Shown: in pieces, positions 50,385 through 59,231 of the stretch
How positions within the stretch are numbered: position 1 is the stretch's first letter
Layout: every line of letters starts with the position of its first letter
Notes under the pieces: generated by a model
Seen by the model: the letters and a program-made list of their open reading frames with translations, nothing else
Told to the model about the DNA's origin: nothing
Databases searched by the model: none
Translations under genes and position numbers: made by a program
Assembly (NCBI RefSeq): GCF_049671445.1
Contig: NZ_JBATUX010000118.1
Location: forward strand, 124,001 to 188,000
Direction: 5' to 3'
Origin: Paenisporosarcina sp049671445
GTDB lineage: Bacteria; Bacillota; Bacilli; Bacillales_A; Planococcaceae
Length of the DNA: 64,000 bases

Positions 50385-51124
50385 ACTTTCACCTCTTCAC
50401 TAACCATTACAGGAAATTGATTTGTATAAGCTCTACTTAGTACTTGTGGTTGGAAGACCTCTTCGACATCTCCATGTTCAATTAACTCTTTGTTTAAAAG
50501 GATCAATTCATTAAAGTAATCACTAGCTTTACTTAAATCATGATGGACGACAACAACCGTTTTACCGCTGTCCCGTAGCTCTTTTAAAATGGAGATAATC
50601 TTCTCTTCGCTCGTGACATCGACGCCAACGAATGGTTCATCAAGAAAATACATTTCAGGTTTTTGTGCCAAAGCACGAGCAAGGAAGACCCTTTGTTGTT
50701 GACCACCTGATAGTTCCCCTATTTGACGATTAGAAAGATGCGCAATCCCAACTTTTTCTAAACATTCCATAGCTAATAACTTATGTTCTTTTTTCGGTCG
50801 TTTGAAGATTCCTAAGTTCGGATAAGTCCCAAGCAAAACTGTGTCCATAACCGTGATTGGGAAATCCCAATCAATATTGCTTCGTTGAGGAACGTAAGCA
50901 ACTTTCGTTTTCATTTCTTTTATTGATTTCCCTAGTATTTCGACATTCCCGTTATCCTTTTTGATTAGGTTTAATAAAACCTTTAACAGAGTCGATTTAC
51001 CAGCACCATTTGGTCCGATAATTCCGACCAAATTGCCTTCTTCTACTGTGAAACTTACATTCTTTAAAGCTTCAGTGCCGTTATACGATACATATAATTC
51101 GTTAACAGTAATGGCGGTTGTCAT
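50381..51124 (-). CDS. mntB: Manganese-type ABC transporter ATP-binding protein
   Basis: A 247-residue ABC ATPase with Walker A 'GPNGAGKSTLLK' (about residue 34), signature 'LSGGQQQRVFLARAL', Walker B 'MYFLDEPFVGVD' and H-loop 'VVVHHDLS'. The ATG at 51124 is spaced eight bases from AAAGGAGG; an upstream in-frame ATG at 51154 lies before that site. First gene of the operon mntB-mntC-mntA. The order resembles streptococcal psaBCA more than B. subtilis mntABCD. Confidence 0.9.
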   Translation of the reverse strand: MTTAITVNELYVSYNGTEALKNVSFTVEEGNLVGIIGPNGAGKSTLLKVLLNLIKKDNGNVEILGKSIKEMKTKVAYVPQRSNIDWDFPITVMDTVLLGTYPNLGIFKRPKKEHKLLAMECLEKVGIAHLSNRQIGELSGGQQQRVFLARALAQKPEMYFLDEPFVGVDVTSEEKIISILKELRDSGKTVVVVHHDLSKASDYFNELILLNKELIEHGDVEEVFQPQVLSRAYTNQFPVMVSEEVKV

Positions 51125-51424
51125 GAAATTTTCCTCCTTTATTAAGATGTCCAAGTGACATATTCTTTATATAAAAATAATTATTTCCTATTTGAAAAAA
51201 AGTTTCCTTAGAACAACTATATGCGGAAACCCTTCAGAAAGCAACTGAATAAGGAAAAATATATATAGAAAGTTGTGCTACCGTTTTTCAGATTTATACA
51301 TGTTATTTTCCTTTTCAAGCGAGAGGGGTGTTTCATATACATTCCTTTAGGAAAAACAGTATAATTAGAGGAAATAATTTCATTCAAAACCAAGATTTTA
51401 AGAACGTAATTGGGGAGGTTGAGT
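51125..51424. other. Divergent intergenic region between the Mn importer and glpK
   Basis: It holds the ribosome site of mntB, a GTTTCC (51202-51207), 17-bp, GGAAAC (51225-51230) inverted repeat that could be a metalloregulator site, and a TATAAT (51360-51365) that may be the -10 box of glpK. No CRE or GlpP-type terminator-antiterminator structure is evident. Confidence 0.5.
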
Positions 51425-52915
51425 ATGGGACAATATATGTTGGCAATTGATCAGGGAACAACGAGTTCGAGAGCCATTCTTTTTAATAAGAAGGGAGAAC
51501 TTGTACATACAGCACAAAAAGAATTTCAACAATATTTTCCGAAACCAGGATGGGTAGAACATAATGCCAATGAAATTTGGGGCTCTGTCCTGTCAGTTAT
51601 AGCAGCAGTATTAACGGAAAGTGGCACTCAACCAACGGATATCCATGGGATTGGAATTACGAATCAACGTGAGACAACTGTTGTTTGGAACAAAAAAACG
51701 GGACGTCCGATTTACAATGCGATTGTGTGGCAATCAAGACAAACACAGGAAATTGTAGATGACTTAAAAGATGAAGATTTAGAAAAATGGTTTCAAGAAA
51801 AAACAGGATTACGTCTAGATCCGTATTTTTCAGGAACGAAAGTGAAATGGCTATTAAACAATGTTGAAGGTGCGAAAGAATTAGCGCAACAAGGGGATTT
51901 ATTATTTGGAACCATTGATTCATGGTTAATATGGAAGTTGTCTGGTGACAAAGAACATACAACGGATTATTCGAATGCATCTCGAACATTATTGTTTAAC
52001 ATTCACGATTTAAAGTGGGACGAAGAAATTTGTAAGAAATTAGATATTCCTATTTCAATGTTACCCAAAGTGGCATCATCTTCTGAAGTTTATACAAAAA
52101 CAGACCCGTCTGTTTTCTTTGGAGCTTCAGTACCAATTGCCGGAGTAGCAGGGGACCAACAAGCAGCCTTGTTTGGACAATGTTGTTTCGAAAAAGGAAC
52201 CGCAAAGAATACATACGGCACTGGGTGCTTTATGTTATTGAATACAGGAGAAACAGCAGTTACTTCTGATAATGGTTTATTGACAACGATTGCATGGGGA
52301 ATTGATGGTAAAGTGACGTATGCCTTGGAAGGTAGTGTATTTGTAGCCGGATCAGCGATTCAATGGTTAAGAGATGGTCTCCGCATGGTGAAAAATGCGT
52401 CAGATAGTGAAGCGTATGCCAAAAAAGTGGATTCTACTGAAGGTGTATATGTAGTCCCTGCTTTTGTTGGACTTGGAACCCCTTACTGGGATTCGGATGC
52501 TAGAGGTGCTATTTTTGGGTTAACGCGTGGAACTTCAAAAGAGCATTTCATTCGTGCCACACTTGAATCTCTCGCTTATCAAACAAAAGATGTGTTAGAT
52601 GCGATGGAGCAGGATGCAGATATGAAAGTCGAAACACTTCGTGTAGATGGTGGTGCGGTAAATAATGAATTCCTTATGCAATTCCAAAGTGATTTGCTAG
52701 AATTAGAAGTTGAATTAGCCAACCTAAACGAATCAACTGCGTTAGGTGCTGCCTATTTAGCTGGCCTTGCTACAGGTTATTGGTCTGATTTAGAAGAAAT
52801 CGAAAAAATGCGTAGCAGTAAAAAAACGTATTCACCGAAAATGGATAGAGAAAAAAGAGACGCACTTTACAGTGGTTGGCAAAAAGCAGTAGCTGCAACA
52901 CGACTGTTTAAATAA
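51425..52915 (+). CDS. glpK: Glycerol kinase
   Basis: GlpK phosphorylates glycerol to glycerol-3-phosphate. The 496-residue FGGY-family protein has the N-terminal 'AIDQGTTSSRAILFN', 'GWVEHNANEIW', 'ITNQRETTVVWNKKTG' and 'GDQQAALFGQCCFEKG', then 'DGGAVNNEFLMQFQSDLL' near the end. Length equals B. subtilis GlpK. ATG 51425 follows GGGGAGGTTGAG; an upstream TTG is in the ribosome site. The aquaporin-like glpF usually upstream is absent; the Mn importer is there instead. glpD follows 14 bases later. Confidence 0.97.
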   Translation: MGQYMLAIDQGTTSSRAILFNKKGELVHTAQKEFQQYFPKPGWVEHNANEIWGSVLSVIAAVLTESGTQPTDIHGIGITNQRETTVVWNKKTGRPIYNAIVWQSRQTQEIVDDLKDEDLEKWFQEKTGLRLDPYFSGTKVKWLLNNVEGAKELAQQGDLLFGTIDSWLIWKLSGDKEHTTDYSNASRTLLFNIHDLKWDEEICKKLDIPISMLPKVASSSEVYTKTDPSVFFGASVPIAGVAGDQQAALFGQCCFEKGTAKNTYGTGCFMLLNTGETAVTSDNGLLTTIAWGIDGKVTYALEGSVFVAGSAIQWLRDGLRMVKNASDSEAYAKKVDSTEGVYVVPAFVGLGTPYWDSDARGAIFGLTRGTSKEHFIRATLESLAYQTKDVLDAMEQDADMKVETLRVDGGAVNNEFLMQFQSDLLELEVELANLNESTALGAAYLAGLATGYWSDLEEIEKMRSSKKTYSPKMDREKRDALYSGWQKAVAATRLFK

Positions 52916-52929
52916 AGGAGAGATACTTG

Positions 52930-54573
52930 ATGCTATCAGCAATAGGACGCCCTAATAAAATCCAAACCCTTAATACCTACGAATTTGATTTACTAGTCAT
53001 TGGTGGCGGAATTACTGGAGCGGGTATTGCTCTTGATGCCGTTACACGGGGATTATCCGTAGCTTTAGTTGAAATGCAAGACTTTGCAGCTGGTACATCA
53101 AGTCGTTCAACTAAGCTCGTGCACGGTGGATTGCGCTATTTGAAACAGTTTGAAGTAAAAATGGTTGCTGAAGTTGGCAAAGAGCGAGAAATCGTTTATG
53201 AAAATGCTGTTCATGTCACAGAGCCTGAATGGATGCTGTTGCCGTTTCATAAAGGGGGCACATTTGGACCGATATCAACGTCTGTTGGCCTTCGAGTGTA
53301 TGACTTTTTAGCAGGTGTGAAACGGGATGAACGTCGACAAATGCTATCCACCGAGGAGACAAAAAGAAAAGAACCACTATTGAAAAAAGACGGACTTCGT
53401 GGTGCTGGTTACTATGTGGAATACCGAACAGACGATGCACGTTTAACGATAGAAGTTCTAAAAAAAGCGGCTGAAAAAGGTGTGATTTGCGTAAACTATG
53501 TGAAGGTGGAATCTTTCGTCTACAACCAAGGAAAAATAATTGGGGCTGAAGTTGTAGATCAGCTATCAGGACAACTCGCAACCATTCATGCAAAAAATAT
53601 CGTGAATGCGACAGGTCCTTGGGTAGACGATGTACGAATTAAAGATTCAATTGATAATGGCAAACAACTAAGAATGACCAAAGGTGTCCATGTCGTTGTC
53701 GATCAATCTAATTTCCCGCTCAAGCAAGCAGTCTATTTTGATACTCAAGATGGTCGAATGGTGTTTGCAATACCACGAAATGGTAAGACGTATGTTGGGA
53801 CAACGGACACTTTTTATGGAGATGATCCAAAAAATCCGATTGCTACAAGTGAAGATGTTGCCTACTTATTAAAAGCGATAACTTTTATGTTTCCTAGTAT
53901 CCAACTATCACCACTTCAAGTGGAGTCGACATGGGCAGGTGTAAGACCACTAATTTTTGAAGAGGGAAAAGATCCTTCTGAGATTTCTCGTAAAGATGAA
54001 ATCTGGGAATCTGCGAGTGGACTTGTGACAATAGCTGGTGGCAAATTAACAGGTTATCGTAAAATGGCTGAAATGGTCGTAGATCGTGTGTGTAAGAAAT
54101 CCGATTCTTCTTTCGGACCTTCTGTTACGAAACACCTCCCGTTGTCCGGTGGAGCTGTAGGTGGGTCGAAAGGGTTCAAATCCTTTGTGGAAATGAAAGC
54201 TTTAGAAGGTCAACAATACGGTTTGTCATACGATGAATCACGACAACTAGCATCGTTTTATGGAACGAATGTCCATCATTTATTTGCTTATGCAAATGTT
54301 CTGAAGAATAATTCATATGGATTGCCTTTGCCTTTAGCAGCTAGACTTGCCTATGCAATCCAATTTGAAATGACCTGTACACCGGCAGACTTTTTTGTAC
54401 GCCGAACAGGTGATTTATATTTCAACATGGATGAAGTGCATGCTTATAAAGAGCAAGTCTGTCAAATGATGAAAGCTCAACTTAGTTATTCCGAAAATCA
54501 AGTTGATTTCTATCGATTTGACTTAGATAAACAAGTGCAAGAAGCAACATCCTTCCGAAAGGAGAATGCTTAA
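52930..54573 (+). CDS. glpD: FAD-dependent glycerol-3-phosphate dehydrogenase
   Basis: GlpD oxidises glycerol-3-phosphate to dihydroxyacetone phosphate and passes electrons to the respiratory chain at the membrane. The 547-residue protein has the FAD motif 'VIGGGITGAGIALDAV' (about residues 21-36), 'FAAGTSSRSTKLVHGGLRYL' and 'GTTDTFYGDDPKNP' and 'AGGKLTGYRKMAE', the signature blocks of the family. A C-terminal helical DAO_C domain follows. ATG 52930 is well spaced from AAAGGAGAG. Its stop shares one base with the start of the next gene (TAATG). Confidence 0.97.
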   Translation: MLSAIGRPNKIQTLNTYEFDLLVIGGGITGAGIALDAVTRGLSVALVEMQDFAAGTSSRSTKLVHGGLRYLKQFEVKMVAEVGKEREIVYENAVHVTEPEWMLLPFHKGGTFGPISTSVGLRVYDFLAGVKRDERRQMLSTEETKRKEPLLKKDGLRGAGYYVEYRTDDARLTIEVLKKAAEKGVICVNYVKVESFVYNQGKIIGAEVVDQLSGQLATIHAKNIVNATGPWVDDVRIKDSIDNGKQLRMTKGVHVVVDQSNFPLKQAVYFDTQDGRMVFAIPRNGKTYVGTTDTFYGDDPKNPIATSEDVAYLLKAITFMFPSIQLSPLQVESTWAGVRPLIFEEGKDPSEISRKDEIWESASGLVTIAGGKLTGYRKMAEMVVDRVCKKSDSSFGPSVTKHLPLSGGAVGGSKGFKSFVEMKALEGQQYGLSYDESRQLASFYGTNVHHLFAYANVLKNNSYGLPLPLAARLAYAIQFEMTCTPADFFVRRTGDLYFNMDEVHAYKEQVCQMMKAQLSYSENQVDFYRFDLDKQVQEATSFRKENA

Positions 54574-55493
54574 TGACCAAAAGTATACATTATGTCAAAA
54601 TGTCAGATGGGTATGATATCTACACAGTTGTTTATAAACCGCCGAATTCACCAATAGGACATGTACATTTATTACACGGTATGGCTGAGCATATTGGTCG
54701 TTATGAAGAATTCGCGACACATCTGGTCAGCAAAGGATATGTAGTGTCAGGGCATGATCATCGTGGGCATGGGCATTCTGGTCAAAAACAAAATCAAGTA
54801 GGATTTTTTGGAGATACTGATGGCTTTGAACGAGTGACGGAAGATGTACGAGAAGTTTTGCAAGACGTTCGCAAGGATATCGCATGCGACAAACCGATTC
54901 TTTTTACGCATAGCATGGGATCATTTGTTGGGAGAAGATATATTCAAAAGTACGGAGAATCGGTTTCGAAAATTGTTCTATCAGGGACTGGTGGACCACC
55001 TGGTTTAACTGGCTCAGTAGGAAAATGGATGGCAAAAGGATTTGGGCAAGTCAAAGGCTTAGAAACTGAAAATCATTTATTAAACAAACTGACTTTTGGT
55101 AAATATAATGCGGCTTTCAAAGATTACAAAACAGACTTTGATTGGCTAAGTTCAGATCCAAATGAAGTACAGAAGTATATTGATGATCCTTTCTGTGGAT
55201 TTGTTGCAAGCAACCAATTTTTTGTGGACCTAATTAGTGGATTGCAGGTGGTTCATAATAAAAAAGAAATCGCTCGTATTCCAAAAAATCTTCCCATTCT
55301 CATGATTTCTGGTTCAATGGATCCTGTAAGTCAAAATGGAAAACAACTTTGGGTAGTTGCTGAACAATATAAAAAAGCGGGACTGAGTGATATTACAGTA
55401 TTAGTAATAGAAGGAAAAAGGCATGAATTACTATTGGAAATTGGAAGAGAAGAAACATATGAGGTTATTACAAAATGGATGAAGAAAAAATGA
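54573..55493 (+). CDS. Alpha/beta hydrolase, monoacylglycerol lipase/lysophospholipase-like
   Basis: A 306-residue serine hydrolase of the Hydrolase_4 (serine aminopeptidase S33) type. 'HLLHGMAEHIGRYEEFATHL' forms the oxyanion region, and 'GHDHRGHGHSGQ' follows. The nucleophile elbow is 'FTHSMGSF' around residue 115, where the usual first Gly of GxSxG is Thr. Asp in 'ISGSMDPVSQNGK' and His in 'GKRHELLLE' complete the triad. It is translationally coupled to glpD, and its 3' end overlaps miaA. Release of glycerol from lipids would fit with glpKD; that is inference. Confidence 0.85.
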   Translation: MTKSIHYVKMSDGYDIYTVVYKPPNSPIGHVHLLHGMAEHIGRYEEFATHLVSKGYVVSGHDHRGHGHSGQKQNQVGFFGDTDGFERVTEDVREVLQDVRKDIACDKPILFTHSMGSFVGRRYIQKYGESVSKIVLSGTGGPPGLTGSVGKWMAKGFGQVKGLETENHLLNKLTFGKYNAAFKDYKTDFDWLSSDPNEVQKYIDDPFCGFVASNQFFVDLISGLQVVHNKKEIARIPKNLPILMISGSMDPVSQNGKQLWVVAEQYKKAGLSDITVLVIEGKRHELLLEIGREETYEVITKWMKKK

Positions 55494-56419
55494 AAGATTT
55501 AGATGTGCTTGCTATAGTAGGACCTACGGCTTCTGGTAAAACCGCAATCTCAATTAAACTGGCGAAATTTCTAAATGGAGAAATTATCAATGGTGACTCT
55601 ATGCAAGTTTATAAAGGTCTTGATATCGGCACAGCAAAAATCACACTGAGCGAGATGGAAGGAATTCCTCATCACTTACTAGATATAAAAGAACCAACGG
55701 AGTCATTTTCAGTTGCAGAATACCAACAGTTAGTTCGTGAAAAAATAGCAGAAATTCAATCAAGAGGAAAATTACCGATTCTCGTAGGTGGTACTGGACT
55801 TTATGTTCAATCAGTTTTATATGATTTTCAGTTCACAGAAGACCGAGTTGATGAAAAGGTTCGCAATGGCTATTATAAAGAACTAGAAAATCTGGGTCCT
55901 GTAGCCATGCATGCGAAGCTTAAATTGATTGATCCACAAAGTGCAGCGCTGATTCATCCAAATAATACACGACGAGTAGTACGTGCATTGGAAATCGCAG
56001 AACACTCAGATACAACAAAATCGGCTGAAACTCAAAATCAAGGTCATGAAGCCATGTATCGTCATGTGATTTTAGGGTTGCAAATTGATCGGGAAGTATT
56101 ATATGAACGAATTAATTTAAGAGTTAATCGTATGATTGAACTAGGATTAGTAACTGAAGCCAAGCAACTCTGGGATGGAGAAATTAAAGAAGTACAAGCA
56201 GTCCAAGCCATCGGTTATAAAGAAATTTACGCTTATTTTGACAATCAAATTTCGTTGGAAGAAGCTATTGAACAAATTAAACAAAATTCACGACGGTATG
56301 CAAAGCGTCAACTAACTTACTTCCGAAATAAATTGCCAGTTAAATGGATAGAACCACAACTGGCTATGTCTGAAATACTTCCAATAATTAAACAGGATAT
56401 GCAGGAATCTGCGCATTAA
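55475..56419 (+). CDS. miaA: tRNA dimethylallyltransferase MiaA
   Basis: MiaA adds the dimethylallyl group to A37 of tRNAs that read codons starting with U, the substrate for MiaB. The 314-residue protein has the P-loop 'GPTASGKTAISIKLAK' (about residue 16), 'NGDSMQVYKGLDIGTAK', 'GGTGLYVQSV' and 'GYKEIYAYF'. Length equals B. subtilis MiaA. The start ATG 55475 overlaps the preceding gene; an in-frame ATG at 55490 is an alternative, neither having a perfect ribosome site. hfq follows, as in many bacteria. Confidence 0.96.
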   Translation: MDEEKMKDLDVLAIVGPTASGKTAISIKLAKFLNGEIINGDSMQVYKGLDIGTAKITLSEMEGIPHHLLDIKEPTESFSVAEYQQLVREKIAEIQSRGKLPILVGGTGLYVQSVLYDFQFTEDRVDEKVRNGYYKELENLGPVAMHAKLKLIDPQSAALIHPNNTRRVVRALEIAEHSDTTKSAETQNQGHEAMYRHVILGLQIDREVLYERINLRVNRMIELGLVTEAKQLWDGEIKEVQAVQAIGYKEIYAYFDNQISLEEAIEQIKQNSRRYAKRQLTYFRNKLPVKWIEPQLAMSEILPIIKQDMQESAH

Positions 56420-56488
56420 AAGCGAATATTATGTAATGGAACTAAATAAATAAACAAACACTTGCGTTTATATAGGAGGAAGTAAAAC

Positions 56489-56716
56489 ATGAAGCCGATA
56501 AATATTCAAGATGTCTTTTTAAATCAATTAAGAAAAAACAAAGTGTTCGTTACTGTATTTCTATTAAATGGATTTCAGTTAAAAGGACACGTTCAATCTT
56601 ATGATAATTTTACAGTGTTGTTAGAGTCAGATGGCAAACAACAACTCATTTATAAACATGCGATTTCAACCTTTGTCCCTGCTAAACCAGTTTCCCTTTC
56701 AACTGAAGAAGTATAG
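56489..56716 (+). CDS. hfq: RNA chaperone Hfq
   Basis: A 75-residue Sm-like protein that forms a hexamer and binds A- and U-rich RNA. Sm1 is seen in 'VFLLNGFQLKGHVQSYDNFTVLLE' and Sm2 in 'QLIYKHAISTFVPAK', with the Hfq-typical 'YKHA(I)ST'. N-terminal 'INIQDVFLNQLRKNKVFVTVFL' is also typical. A TATAGGAGGAAG ribosome site precedes ATG 56489. The C-terminal tail is short, as in Firmicutes. Confidence 0.97.
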   Translation: MKPINIQDVFLNQLRKNKVFVTVFLLNGFQLKGHVQSYDNFTVLLESDGKQQLIYKHAISTFVPAKPVSLSTEEV

Positions 56717-56725
56717 GCAAGGTGT

Positions 56726-56754
56726 TTGACAATATACCTTACGGGGTATAATAT
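56726..56754 (+). promoter_or_regulatory. Promoter with CsoR/CstR-like operator upstream of the rhodanese gene
   Basis: TTGACA (56726-56731) and TATAAT (56747-56752; or TAATAT with 17-bp spacing at 56749-56754) enclose an inverted repeat TATACC-N6-GGTATA (56733-56750) with GGGG in the right arm. CsoR-family sites (copper-sensing CsoR and persulfide-sensing CstR) have this TATACC..GGGGTATA design. The operator fills the spacer, the usual place for repression. Confidence 0.65.
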
Positions 56755-56792
56755 TGGTGATGAATAAAGAATAATCTATTGGGGGTATATAT

Positions 56793-57092
56793 ATGAAGAC
56801 GATTCAACCTGAAGAATTACAAGCAAAACTAGACGCTGGTGAAACAGTTAATATGATCGATGTTCGTGAAGCGGACGAAGTAGCGGCAGGTAAAATTCCA
56901 GGAGCTCAACATCTTCCTTTAGGATTAGTGGAATTCAAGCATCAAGAATTAGATAAGACTGAAGAGTATGTAATCATCTGTCGCTCAGGTGGACGCAGTG
57001 GAAAAGCGTGTGAATACCTTGAAAGTCAAGGATTTGATGTAACGAACATGTCTGGCGGTATGTTAGAGTGGCAAGGCGAAGTAGAACTTTAA
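56793..57092 (+). CDS. Rhodanese-like sulfurtransferase
   Basis: A 99-residue single-domain rhodanese. The active-site loop 'CRSGGRSGKA' with the catalytic Cys near residue 67 is intact; 'IDVREADEVAAGKIPGAQHLPLG' (residues 21-43) and 'GGMLEWQGEV' at the end are typical. Such proteins carry sulfane sulfur as a cysteine persulfide. Start ATG 56793 follows TGGGGGTATATAT. It is a single-gene unit. The operator upstream suggests control by a CsoR-family sensor, possibly persulfide-responsive; no CsoR-family gene is in the window. Confidence 0.92.
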   Translation: MKTIQPEELQAKLDAGETVNMIDVREADEVAAGKIPGAQHLPLGLVEFKHQELDKTEEYVIICRSGGRSGKACEYLESQGFDVTNMSGGMLEWQGEVEL

Positions 57093-57102
57093 AAATGATA
57101 AT

Positions 57103-57143
57103 AAAAAAGCAGCTTTTCTCGGTTTCGAGTTAAGCTGCTTTTT
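57103..57143. terminator. Bidirectional terminator between rhodanese and TRIC genes
   Basis: AAAAAAGCAGCTT / AAGCTGCTTTTT hairpin. The stop codon of the minus-strand gene (57132-57130) lies just inside it. Confidence 0.9.
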
Positions 57144-57747
57144 CTGTTGTTCTTAATGTACGGAAAGGCAAACGCCATTTATAAAGATAGGAAATGACGC
57201 GTAAAGTTGTAGTTGAAAGAAACAAGACATAAAGTGCAATGTCGTTTACGGCTATTCCAAATCCAATCACAAGTCCTGTAATAACTGCCCAGACAGCATA
57301 TACTTCGTTTCGAAGTACAAGAGGTTTTCGTTTGGCAAGAACATCACGAACGATTCCTCCGCCAGAACCAGTTAAAACAGCTGCTACTACAATCGCACTA
57401 ATCGGTAATCCCAGCTGAACTGCAAACAATGCACCTTGTATGGCAAATGCAGATAAACCAATTGCATCGAAAAAATTTCCCCAACGGTTCCAATGTTTTA
57501 ATAAATTCTGTGGAAACAAAAAAACCGCAGTAATGGCAAATAAGGCAATTTGAAACATCATTTCTTGTTCCCACAGTGCTGATACCGGTACTCCTATTAA
57601 TAAATTCCGAATCGCTCCTCCACCAAATGCAGTCACAATTCCGAGTAAATAAACACCAAATAAATCATATTCTTCTTCCATGGCAACAATCGCACCAGAA
57701 ACGGCAAAGGCTATTGTTCCAATAATACTTAATACATCCCAAGCCAC
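57130..57747 (-). CDS. TRIC-family (UPF0126) membrane channel protein
   Basis: A 205-residue membrane protein with two repeated units of three membrane segments plus one final segment, seven in all. The duplicated motif is 'GGGAIRNLLIG' (about residue 46) and 'GSGGGIVRDVLAKR' (about residue 132), the signature of UPF0126/TRIC-like cation-channel proteins. The start is GTG 57747, spaced eight bases from GGAGG on the minus strand; the ATG at 57762 is inside that ribosome site region. Bacterial TRIC proteins are trimeric potassium-permeable channels in structural work; a physiological role here is unknown. Confidence 0.88.
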   Translation of the reverse strand: MAWDVLSIIGTIAFAVSGAIVAMEEEYDLFGVYLLGIVTAFGGGAIRNLLIGVPVSALWEQEMMFQIALFAITAVFLFPQNLLKHWNRWGNFFDAIGLSAFAIQGALFAVQLGLPISAIVVAAVLTGSGGGIVRDVLAKRKPLVLRNEVYAVWAVITGLVIGFGIAVNDIALYVLFLSTTTLRVISYLYKWRLPFRTLRTTEKAA

Positions 57748-57838
57748 TATACATTCCTCCATATTTCAATAGAACGAATTAAATTGTAGCAGATTCTTCT
57801 ACAATTACAATAGGTATTGATCTTGAGCTTTTAAAAAG

Positions 57839-57866
57839 TTGACGACTAGGGTAGGACTGATAAGAT
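57839..57866 (+). promoter_or_regulatory. Possible promoter of ynbB
   Basis: TTGACG (57839-57844), 16 bp, TAAGAT (57861-57866), about 60 bases before the gene. Confidence 0.4.
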
Positions 57867-57924
57867 GAAGAATGAAATAAGAGATGAAACTAAAAGATAA
57901 AAATGACAAAAGTGAGGATTACAT

Positions 57925-59187
57925 ATGACATTCCAATCCGTATTAAAGCCAGACTTACTTAATGAAGCAAAACATATCGAACAACAAATATCATCACAAC
58001 ATAATGAAGCGGATCACATAGCTTTCTATAATCAAGAAAAAGTAATTTCGGCATTTAGAAAACACCAAGTAAGTGACTTTCATTTACATCCATCAAACGG
58101 CTATGGCTACGACGATGAAGGAAGAGATAATTTGGAAAGCGTCTACGCAGAAGTTTTTGGAGCTGAGGCTGCACTCGTAAGATCTCAAATCATTTCCGGT
58201 ACACATGCGATAACCATAAGTTTATTCGGTGTACTACGTCCCGGAGATGAATTATTGTACATTACGGGAAAACCATATGATACGTTGCAATCCATTGTCG
58301 ATGGCGGGGAGCAAGATACAGGATCCCTAAAAGACTTTAACATTTCGTATCAACATATAGATTTACAAGACGATGGAGGAATCGATTGGACAAAAGTAGA
58401 AGAAGCAATTTGTGAAAAGACAAAAGTAATTGCCATTCAACGTTCGAAAGGTTACGCAAATCGTCCTTCATTTACTATTGAACAAATTGAATTAATGACA
58501 AAAAAAATCCGTTCCTTAAAACCACAAGCAATTATTTTCGTTGATAATTGTTATGGAGAATTTGTCGAAAAGCTTGAACCTACTGATATAGGAGTCGATT
58601 TAATGGCTGGTTCACTTATTAAGAATCCGGGTGGGGGACTAGCGAAAATTGGTGGATATATTGCTGGTCAAAAAAAATATGTGGATATGTGTGCTTATCG
58701 TATGACTTCTCCGGGTATAGGAGGAGAGGCTGGTCCGTCATTGAATACGTTGGCGGATATGTATCAAGGATTTTTCTTAGCTCCTCATGTTGTAGCTCAA
58801 GCAGTCAAAGGGGCTATATTCACATCAGCTCTACTTGAAAAAGTTGGTATGAACACATCGCCTCATTATCTTGAAAAAAGGACAGATTTGATTCAATCGG
58901 TGTCCTTCAAAACGGCTGATCAAATGATTCAATTTTGTAAGGCTATCCAAGCTAATTCGCCAATTAATGCTCATTTTTCTCCTGAACCTGCTTATATGCC
59001 AGGCTATGAAGATGATGTGATAATGGCTGCGGGTACATTTGTACAAGGATCAAGTATTGAATTAACAGCAGATGGTCCTATACGCCCACCATACACAGCG
59101 TTCATACAAGGTGGATTAACTTACGAACATGTTAAATTTGCGATACTTTCGGCAGTTCAACAACTTCAAGATGAAAAAATAAAGTAA
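57925..59187 (+). CDS. ynbB: YnbB-type PLP-dependent enzyme (methionine gamma-lyase-like, 'aluminium resistance' family)
   Basis: A 420-residue fold-type I PLP enzyme of the YnbB family. 'GYGYDDEGRDNLESVYAEVFGAEAALVRSQIISGTHA' (residues about 54-90) covers the substrate and cofactor-binding region, and 'VDNCYGEFVE' supplies the Asp for PLP. The Schiff-base lysine is in 'AGSLIKNPGGGLAKIGGY' (near residue 235). The family is distantly related to cystathionine/methionine gamma-lyases and sometimes labelled aluminium resistance. Start ATG 57925 follows AAGTGAGGATTAC. It precedes glnRA as in B. subtilis. Confidence 0.93.
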   Translation: MTFQSVLKPDLLNEAKHIEQQISSQHNEADHIAFYNQEKVISAFRKHQVSDFHLHPSNGYGYDDEGRDNLESVYAEVFGAEAALVRSQIISGTHAITISLFGVLRPGDELLYITGKPYDTLQSIVDGGEQDTGSLKDFNISYQHIDLQDDGGIDWTKVEEAICEKTKVIAIQRSKGYANRPSFTIEQIELMTKKIRSLKPQAIIFVDNCYGEFVEKLEPTDIGVDLMAGSLIKNPGGGLAKIGGYIAGQKKYVDMCAYRMTSPGIGGEAGPSLNTLADMYQGFFLAPHVVAQAVKGAIFTSALLEKVGMNTSPHYLEKRTDLIQSVSFKTADQMIQFCKAIQANSPINAHFSPEPAYMPGYEDDVIMAAGTFVQGSSIELTADGPIRPPYTAFIQGGLTYEHVKFAILSAVQQLQDEKIK

Positions 59188-59209
59188 AATTCTGCTGTAA
59201 TTTTTTACA

Positions 59210-59226
59210 TGTTAGATAATGTGACA
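59210..59226 (+). promoter_or_regulatory. GlnR/TnrA box 1 of glnRA
   Basis: TGTTAGATAATGTGACA is an exact match to TGTNAN7TNACA, lying just upstream of the -35 box. Confidence 0.88.
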
Positions 59227-59231
59227 TGGGT

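Noticed and set aside
51125..51424. GlpP antiterminator leader or CRE site before glpK
   Set aside because: No terminator-like stem and no CRE-like palindrome found; only a -10 box is evident.
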